Shown here: positions 8,129 through 12,915 of the stretch, one piece after another
Layout of the letters: each line of letters starts with the position of its first letter
Position numbering within the stretch: the stretch's first letter is position 1
Origin: Legionella genomosp. 1
Lineage (GTDB): Bacteria; Pseudomonadota; Gammaproteobacteria; Legionellales; Legionellaceae
Reading direction: 5' to 3'
DNA length: 15,734 nt
Assembly: GCA_945889365.1 (NCBI GenBank)
Contig: CAMDBQ010000013.1
Location: forward strand, 1-15,734
Notes under the pieces: model-generated
The model's database searches: none
What the model saw: the letters and a program-made list of their open reading frames with translations, nothing else
Told to the model about the DNA's origin: nothing
Made by a program: the position numbers and the translations under genes

Positions 8129-8884
8129 ATGGCCACAGCCTCGTTAAAACTATTTTTTGCGCTAAGCATTCTGGCTGTAATCCTTCTGGCAGGCTGGTAT
8201 CCATTTAAAAGGCGCCTAAGTGGCGAGGAGCACTTTGATTTTCCTATTGGTGAAACATTAGCCACGGGCGTGTTTCTCGGTGCTGCGATGCTTCATATGC
8301 TGCCTGAGTCAAATGCCATGTTTAATACCATGGGCTATCATTACCCATTTGCCTACCTTATTACCGGCGGTATTTTTCTTCTATTTTTATGGCTTGAACA
8401 CATTGGCAAAGAACTGTATCACCACAACGATGCAGCCCATCCCGCTTTTGCCATCTTCGCCTGGTTAATGCTGTCTATCCATTCACTGGTGCTCGGAACA
8501 GCGTTAGGACTTAGCCATGAATATGGTTTGGTTATCATGCTGTTTTTGGCGATTATCACCCATAAATGGGCAGAAAGTTTCGCCATTTCGATGCAATTGA
8601 ATAAAAGTACATTAACCGCAAAAAACAGTGCTATATTTTTTCTGATTTTTGCAGCAATGACACCGTTAGGTATTTTTATAGGCTGGTATTTTGGTCGTGG
8701 TGTAGAAACCAATTCACTAATTGATCCTATTTTAATTGCCGTATCGGCAGGAACCTTCCTTTATCTTGGCACCTTGCATGGTCTTGAGCGCTGCGTCATG
8801 GTTGAGCGCTGCTGTAATTTACGTGATTTCAGTTTTGTAATTATTGGCTTTTTGTTGATGGCGTCAGTGGCGTCATACGTTTAA
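8129..8884 (+). CDS. ZIP-family divalent metal permease
   Basis: ZIP permeases move zinc or related divalent metals into the cytoplasm. The 251-residue protein has about eight hydrophobic segments and the family's two metal-site helices: IHSLVLGTALGLS around H118 and HKWAES at 145-150 (H145, E149). H56 in LGAAMLHMLPE and the SAGTFLYLGTLHGLE segment near 206-220 are also family-like. The start ATG has AAGGA nine bases upstream, overlapping the stop codon of the preceding exporter gene. Pairing an importer-type and an exporter-type metal transporter in one operon is notable; either the two act on different metals, or the ZIP protein runs in the outward direction here. Substrate is not determinable from the sequence. 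Confidence 0.9.
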   Translation: MATASLKLFFALSILAVILLAGWYPFKRRLSGEEHFDFPIGETLATGVFLGAAMLHMLPESNAMFNTMGYHYPFAYLITGGIFLLFLWLEHIGKELYHHNDAAHPAFAIFAWLMLSIHSLVLGTALGLSHEYGLVIMLFLAIITHKWAESFAISMQLNKSTLTAKNSAIFFLIFAAMTPLGIFIGWYFGRGVETNSLIDPILIAVSAGTFLYLGTLHGLERCVMVERCCNLRDFSFVIIGFLLMASVASYV

Positions 8885-8921
8885 CCCCTTTGAGGTAGAC
8901 GTCCGGTTGAAATGTAACTAC

Positions 8922-8939
8922 TCGGGCAAGAGCACGCTC
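8922..8939 (+). repeat. Partial extra copy of the inverted-repeat core, outside the element
   Basis: Eighteen bases (TCGGGCAAGAGCACGCTC) match the inner part of the right inverted repeat at 17 of 18 positions and are therefore inverted relative to 9006-9023 in the left repeat. The left border alone could thus fold as a long stem with a loop of about 66 bases. It may be the trace of an older copy of the element or part of its insertion target. Confidence 0.7.
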
Positions 8940-8959
8940 TACACTACCGCCCACTCATA

Positions 8960-9026
8960 TTGGACTTTGGACAAGTAAGATCTGGGGTTACGTGCCCGCG
9001 CCCGTGAGCGTGCCCTTGCCCGATCA
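8960..9026 (+). repeat. Left 67-bp terminal inverted repeat
   Basis: It begins TTGGACTTTGGACAAG and ends GCCCTTGCCCGATCA; its reverse complement equals 9533-9599 at every position. The inner half is built from loosely repeated hexamers of the GTGCCC/GCGCCC/GTGAGC/TTGCCC type. The next base on either side breaks the match. Confidence 0.97.
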
Positions 9027-9034
9027 ATCTTGCC

Positions 9035-9139
9035 TTACCGCATAATTTCAATGTATTTGACAGCAGCCAATCTTTCAGCCCAATTTTGTGCAACACTCAG
9101 CCATCGTAACGTGCGACCAGGGTGATTTATTAACAACAT
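9035..9139 (-). other. Unrecognised short leftward reading frame inside the element
   Basis: From an ATG at 9139 the frame encodes 34 residues (MLLINHPGRTLRWLSVAQNW, then AERLAAVKYIEIMR) and stops nine bases short of the left inverted repeat. A TTG four codons earlier overlaps the stop of the preceding leftward frame (TTGA). The composition is protein-like and amphipathic, but no family is recognised. It may be a fragment of a larger gene or not be expressed. Confidence 0.3.
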
Positions 9140-9147
9140 TTCTTTTA

Positions 9148-9294
9148 TCAAGCAGTCATTTTTTCTTCAAGAACCCTGTTTTTTCCTTTTTTAACGATGG
9201 CATGGCGTAATCGTTTTATCTGTATATCACCCAATTGTCGACCGGGTGCTATTTTTCGGGGTTTGGGTGGTTTAGCTGGTGTACCAATCGCTGA
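9148..9294 (-). other. Unrecognised basic leftward open frame inside the element
   Basis: Forty-eight residues are open with no start codon of the usual kind at the upstream end. They include TPAKPPKPRKIAPGRQLGD and KKGKNRVLEEKMTA, a basic, proline-rich stretch ending in a helix-like segment. The frame begins exactly where the four-helix-bundle remnant on the other strand loses its homology, so it is probably part of a foreign gene fragment joined there. No function is assigned. Confidence 0.3.
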
Positions 9295-9535
9295 TCAGCT
9301 CTAACGAGCAGGAACATCAATATCATTAAATATAGCCGAAGGATCGGGTGAATTCTCTGTAAATGAAAAAAGCAGGTTCTATCGAATGGCAAAACGATCA
9401 GCAACAGAAAGTGCTGCAATCCTTGACGTAGCTAAACGACTGAACATCATACATGAAGCCGATTATCGATCAGGTAGAGATTTACTTATTCGAATTGTGA
9501 GCATGCTGACTAAAATGGCGCAAAGGACAAACTGA
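9284..9535 (+). pseudogene. Truncated four-helix-bundle (S23 / IVP family) protein remnant
   Basis: The frame reads IADQL, then TAA (9302-9304), then RAGTSISLNIAEGSGEFS, NEKSRFYRMAKRSATESAAI and LDVAKRLNIIHEADY, closing with RDLLIRIVSMLTKM and a TGA inside the right inverted repeat. The RRA-TSI-NIAEG-G core and the ATE-AAILD-VA-RLN helix are hallmarks of the S23/four-helix-bundle family encoded in 23S rRNA intervening sequences. About 45 N-terminal residues expected for the family are missing: upstream of 9284 the frame has no resemblance to it. A single change (AAA to TAA) would explain the stop. An ATG at 9386 could yield only the last two helices. The intact relatives are small basic pentameric proteins of uncertain function. 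Confidence 0.8.
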
Positions 9536-9599
9536 TCGGGCAAGGGCACGCTCACGGGCGCGGGCACGTAACCCCAGATCTTACTTGTCCAAAGTCCAA
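9533..9599 (-). repeat. Right 67-bp terminal inverted repeat
   Basis: This is the exact reverse complement of 8960-9026. Its first three bases provide the stop codon of the S23-family remnant, so the repeat directly abuts the former coding region. No direct duplication of flanking bases is seen to its right. Confidence 0.97.
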
Positions 9600-9651
9600 G
9601 AGATCAACTGGGAAGACCGGCGCCTAAGTGATATAAATTGACCGGCGTGGT

Positions 9652-9679
9652 TTACATTCAGTCATTAAGTCTGTATACT
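9652..9679 (+). promoter_or_regulatory. Promoter of the 154-residue membrane protein gene
   Basis: TTACAT (9652-9657) and TATACT (9674-9679, five of six to consensus) are separated by 16 bp, giving a leader of about 40 nt before the start codon at 9726. The promoter lies just outside the right end of the inverted-repeat element, so the gene does not depend on it. Confidence 0.55.
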
Positions 9680-9725
9680 ACGATTTAATCGCCATTTTCC
9701 CATTAACTCACCCGAGGTTCTTGTT

Positions 9726-10190
9726 ATGCCATCTGATGATAGTCTTGCTACTTATCTAGTTAAAAATTCCGTTGCTACTGCTGTAGCTTGCTTTTTTTCT
9801 CCCGCTAGTGCAGCGGCTGCTGGTGGTGTAATGAACGTGGTGGGCGCAAATGCCATTGGGTTTGTGTTGGCTTCGTTAACCATCATTCCTCCCCTTTTAA
9901 TAGCCGCTACAGCGTTTTGTATGTCCTCTGTATTTATGAATGGAAACCACATACTCTCAGCTATTTTGGCTATTGCACTGGCCGCTGAATGGGTACTTTA
10001 CCTGCTATTGGCCGCACACATCGGTGCCGCGATTCTTGGTGTTGCAGCCAGCCCAGTATTTACTTGTGGTTTGATTAGTAATATTGTGTTGGTTTGTGGC
10101 GAAGTGATTGCCGGCGCGGCTACCCGGTTGTGTGATTCGCTTAGTCCTCGCTGCAGTCATGATGATTCACCATTAGGTTATTTCCGTTAA
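9726..10190 (+). CDS. Hypothetical small integral membrane protein
   Basis: The 154-residue product is not recognised. It is rich in alanine, glycine and small hydrophobic residues, with likely membrane segments at about 44-67, 76-99 and 106-130 and a weaker hydrophobic stretch near 17-35. The C-terminus is polar and has cysteine residues (RLCDSLSPRCSHDD). The ATG has GAGG eight bases upstream and a good promoter before that, so it is probably a real, separately transcribed gene rather than a chance frame. It lies between the inverted-repeat element and the convergent SWIM gene, 44 bp from the latter's end. No catalytic or binding motif is visible. Confidence 0.65.
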   Translation: MPSDDSLATYLVKNSVATAVACFFSPASAAAAGGVMNVVGANAIGFVLASLTIIPPLLIAATAFCMSSVFMNGNHILSAILAIALAAEWVLYLLLAAHIGAAILGVAASPVFTCGLISNIVLVCGEVIAGAATRLCDSLSPRCSHDDSPLGYFR

Positions 10191-10234
10191 TCGAGTAGCT
10201 TAACTTGGTGCCATTAGACTATGCCGTATTTTAA

Positions 10235-11170
10235 CTACCAAATAGCCTGTAATTTCTTTAATGAAGCGGCATGCGGCATAATCATTCTTTCGCCTTGACC
10301 TTCCCATAAAGTAATTGACATCACACTCACGCCAACCAATCTGGCAAAATCACGTTGAGTTAATTGAAGCCGGGTACGTTTTGCTAAAATAGCTTGGCCA
10401 GTCAAGCGTTCTGGAAAATTAGTGGATTGATGGTGTAATCCGACGTGTGTTGCTTCTACTATCGGTTCTTCAGTTGTTCCGAAATCAAACAAGTCTGTAA
10501 ATGCTGCGTCTTCAAGTCGTTTTCTTCTACCCTGTTTGGTTGAAGTAACCTCAAGCACAGCCTGGTTCACATCAATCAGTTCCTCAAAATTAACGCCGCG
10601 TAATTTAAACAACTGCGCAGGATCCGCATCCAGGCGAGACCCCACGCCATATAATGCTGCAGCAACGTGTTTACACATCGTCGCCCAATCAGGACAATCG
10701 CAGTGCAGTGTTAAATCATGCGGCAACGGAAACAGCCCCCCTTCTGGATGGCACACCACATCCATGACGCCGGTCGATAATTTACCAGACAATAAATCAA
10801 GCAGCGAACTGATTTTACCCATGCACGTGTTTTTGATGACATGCCATTTTTCACACACCAAGGGTTTAATCGAGATAGTAATATTATAAATCGAACTGCC
10901 TGAGACCATGGCCTTGACTTGTCCTTCATTGATTTCAAGATGACAAACAGAGCCATTGCGCACATAGGTTCGACCGCGAGGTAATCGGTTATCATGATCA
11001 CAAAACGATTCCATGTGGTCACACCATGCTTTACCCCAGAACGTACGCGCAATCGTGCGGCCTTGAATTTCGATGGGTTGTATCGCTTGGCCTTTCTTTT
11101 TTAATTTTTCCATTTTACTAGCTGCCTGAGCTCGTCGTTTGGCAACAGGAACATAGGGTGCCCACCTCAT
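10235..11170 (-). CDS. SWIM zinc-finger protein with C-terminal XRE-like helix-turn-helix domain
   Basis: The central part carries a SWIM zinc-binding motif, CxC-x6-CxH, with C157, C159, C166 and H168 in HCDCPDWATMCKHVAAALY. The N-terminal region has the family-typical RTFWGKAWCDHMESF and RGRTYVRNGSV. SWIM proteins of this type are known companions of bacterial SNF2 ATPases and are thought to contact nucleic acid or protein. Residues about 255-311 add an XRE-like domain (RLQLTQRDFARLVGVSVMSI plus TLWEG), which suggests sequence-specific DNA binding. The ATG at 11170 has GAGGAG nearby upstream, inside a duplicated remnant of the SNF2 3' end. The ATPase gene between it and SNF2 is best explained as a later insertion, since the SNF2 stop still overlaps a second, broken copy of this start. 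Confidence 0.9.
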   Translation of the reverse strand: MRWAPYVPVAKRRAQAASKMEKLKKKGQAIQPIEIQGRTIARTFWGKAWCDHMESFCDHDNRLPRGRTYVRNGSVCHLEINEGQVKAMVSGSSIYNITISIKPLVCEKWHVIKNTCMGKISSLLDLLSGKLSTGVMDVVCHPEGGLFPLPHDLTLHCDCPDWATMCKHVAAALYGVGSRLDADPAQLFKLRGVNFEELIDVNQAVLEVTSTKQGRRKRLEDAAFTDLFDFGTTEEPIVEATHVGLHHQSTNFPERLTGQAILAKRTRLQLTQRDFARLVGVSVMSITLWEGQGERMIMPHAASLKKLQAIW

Positions 11171-11242
11171 GCTGATATCTCCTCATTCATCATTTGATTC
11201 ATGCCCAAGCGAACTAAATCCAGTAATTGCTTATCATTCATT
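11100..11242 (-). repeat. Direct duplication, copy A (SNF2 end / SWIM start)
   Basis: The 143-bp segment matches 12773-12915 without gaps, with six substitutions (137/143). Four of the changes are in the SWIM-coding half and two in the SNF2-tail half, where one is synonymous and one changes Asp to Gly. This copy carries the start of the intact SWIM gene; the SNF2 portion is a remnant. Confidence 0.95.
11167..11241 (-). pseudogene. SNF2 C-terminal remnant forming a 24-codon leader frame before SWIM
   Basis: The last 24 codons of the SNF2 gene are repeated here (MNDKQLLDLVRLGMNQMMN then EEISA) and happen to begin with an in-frame ATG. The stop overlaps the SWIM start (ATGA), reproducing the junction found at the true SNF2 end. 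It holds the SWIM ribosome site, so it may be kept as a leader that supports SWIM translation. Confidence 0.75.
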
Positions 11243-11305
11243 AAATAGACGCAAATGATAACGAATGTATAAATAAAAATCAAAGCAGATTTTTAACGAC
11301 TCATT

Positions 11306-12664
11306 TCAACAGAGGGTCATGAGCGATTGGATGGCCTGCTTGATGGCTGGATTGTCTTCACCCAGCACATGCGCAATGGCATACAATGGATACGAGTGGA
11401 CACGTTCATGCATGGAATAATTTTGGGCTGAAAATCGTATTCCATATGAACTATTTTGATGTTTTTCAAGAAAATAATGTAGACTTTTAAGCGTTGTCCC
11501 CAAACCTGCTTTTACCTCAACGGGAATAATCTCGCCTCGAAGAGGAATAAGATAATCAATTTCAGCGACATGCGCACTGGATTCTTTGTGCCAATAATAT
11601 AACGTATTTTTTTGATATGGCCTTCCATAAGCCAGCATTTCTTGTCCAACAAATGCTTCGATCAATGCGCATTTGTTAATAAATTCTTTTTTAGGATTTA
11701 AAAACCAGCCGGCTAAATCAAGATCAAGCGCTGCTTGTGCAAGTCCTACATCCAGAAAAATCACTCGATAATCCTGTTCATCAAGCTGTGATCGCAAGGG
11801 TATTCCCTGACCTGTTGTATAAAATACTTGGTGCGCAATACCCGCCGTCACGAGAAGCTCTAACGCTGGGGCAAGCTCTCGTTTACGATAATCACCCTCA
11901 ACATTGCTGTATTTGAATTTTTTACCCAACTGCAAAGGTATTTGATCAAAGAGTAACTCAACGTATTTAATGTGAAGCTTGCGTGCATACTTGCCAAAAT
12001 CTTGACGATACGTGTTCAACAATGTGAGATGTATTTTTGAACAATTAAGGGCGTTCTTTTTTTCGACCCATTCTTGAACGGAATGTGGCATACCGCCTAA
12101 GGCAAGATACTCCCCAAGTAGACTTAACAATTTATCATGCACGGACGTACTCATGCCGTGCTCAACAACATGGTTCATGATTTCATCGACAATTAACGCA
12201 TCACCAGATGCAACCAAATACTCCATAAATGACACGGGATGCATATAGAGCGACTCAACACGCCCAACGGGAATACCCGTTTGCTCGATTGCAAAATCCA
12301 ATAGCGATCCTGCAGCAATAACATGTAACTCTGGTAACATTTCATAAAAATACCGCAAGGCTGTGATTGCTTTTGGTACCAATTGAATTTCATCTAAAAA
12401 TAATAGCGTTTTTCCAGGAATAATGGCCTTGCGTGCGATGAGTGAGAGCTCACGTAAGATTCTGTCGGGATCAAGGTTTTTCTCAAAGATGTCGTGTGTA
12501 TCAGTCCATAATTCAAAATTAATTTCAACAAAATCAGGATAGGTTGCACCTAATTTACGGACCGCATAGGTTTTACCAACCTGCCGAGCACCACGCAGTA
12601 AAAGCGCTTTACGTTGAGGATCGTGTTTCCACTGCAGTAAAAAATGGTCAATTATACGCTTCAT
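11306..12664 (-). CDS. DUF4143-type AAA ATPase with C-terminal PD-(D/E)XK-like motif
   Basis: The protein belongs to a widespread family of poorly understood ATPases (AAA_14 plus DUF4143). From the ATG at 12664 it has 452 residues. Walker A is GARQVGKT (25-32), Walker B is LLFLDE (87-92), followed by AAGSLLDF and the family's PVGRVESLYMHPVSFMEYL. Near the end, AEIDYLI and PVEVKAG (D370, E383, K385) have the spacing of a PD-(D/E)XK nuclease fold, as noted in many relatives. A TTG at 12724 would extend it by 20 residues with a repeated FQPKT; the family usually begins MIKRxxxxxLxxW, so the ATG is preferred. The gene splits the SNF2-SWIM pair and is bounded by a 143-bp duplication, marking it as acquired. 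Its biological role is unknown. Confidence 0.9.
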   Translation of the reverse strand: MKRIIDHFLLQWKHDPQRKALLLRGARQVGKTYAVRKLGATYPDFVEINFELWTDTHDIFEKNLDPDRILRELSLIARKAIIPGKTLLFLDEIQLVPKAITALRYFYEMLPELHVIAAGSLLDFAIEQTGIPVGRVESLYMHPVSFMEYLVASGDALIVDEIMNHVVEHGMSTSVHDKLLSLLGEYLALGGMPHSVQEWVEKKNALNCSKIHLTLLNTYRQDFGKYARKLHIKYVELLFDQIPLQLGKKFKYSNVEGDYRKRELAPALELLVTAGIAHQVFYTTGQGIPLRSQLDEQDYRVIFLDVGLAQAALDLDLAGWFLNPKKEFINKCALIEAFVGQEMLAYGRPYQKNTLYYWHKESSAHVAEIDYLIPLRGEIIPVEVKAGLGTTLKSLHYFLEKHQNSSYGIRFSAQNYSMHERVHSYPLYAIAHVLGEDNPAIKQAIQSLMTLC

Positions 12665-12670
12665 TTTTTG

Positions 12671-12718
12671 TGTTTTTGGTTGAAAACCATAGGTTATTTT
12701 AGATGTTTTTGGTTGGAA
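12671..12718 (-). repeat. Short direct repeat just upstream of the ATPase start
   Basis: Two 15-bp units, TTYCAACCAAAAACA on the minus strand, lie at 12718-12704 and 12685-12671, with 14 of 15 positions equal and a 33-bp period (about three helical turns). In the alternative TTG-started frame they would encode FQPKT twice. Spacing and position just before the ATG fit an operator for an autoregulator as well as a chance duplication. Confidence 0.5.
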
Positions 12719-12843
12719 ATGCAATTTTCATGAAACATGTTGTAACCGTTCAGCCCCCCTGTAATGTCTCTCTTTAATTTTTCCATTTTACTAGCTGCTT
12801 GAGCTCGTCTTTTTACAACAGGAACATAGGGTGCCCACCTCAT
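12694..12843 (-). pseudogene. Truncated 5' end of a second SWIM gene copy
   Basis: The ATG overlaps the SNF2 stop codon (ATGA) and the first 24 codons copy the SWIM start (MRWAPYVPVVKRRAQAASKM then EKLK). At the edge of the duplication, 12773, the frame passes into unrelated sequence (RDITGGLNGYN...) and ends at a TAA at 12696-12694. The stop lies 29 bp ahead of the ATPase ATG, so ribosomes leaving it could reinitiate there. It shows the original arrangement: SWIM directly coupled to SNF2. Confidence 0.85.
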
Positions 12844-12915
12844 GCTGATATCTCCTCATTCATCATTTGATTCATGTCCAGGCGAACTAAATCCAGTAAT
12901 TGCTTATCATTCATT
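12773..12915 (-). repeat. Direct duplication, copy B (SNF2 end / SWIM start)
   Basis: Partner of 11100-11242, offset by 1673 bp. In this copy the SNF2 half is part of the intact helicase gene and the SWIM half is broken. At 143 bp it is far longer than a transposon target duplication. Confidence 0.95.

Larger units (their letters stand above)
8960..9599. mobile_element. 640-bp inverted-repeat element with S23-family remnant (IVS-like)
   Basis: Two perfectly matching 67-bp inverted repeats enclose 506 bp. No transposase is recognisable. The inside holds the remains of a four-helix-bundle protein gene reading rightward, whose stop codon is formed by the first three bases of the right repeat, and two short leftward frames of unknown identity. 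Intervening sequences in 23S rRNA genes of Leptospira, Coxiella and others have complementary ends and may encode such S23 proteins, so the architecture matches, although this copy lies between protein genes. No target duplication is visible at the outer borders. A non-autonomous, MITE-like element is the alternative reading. The perfection of the repeats suggests recent origin or continuing correction. Confidence 0.7.
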
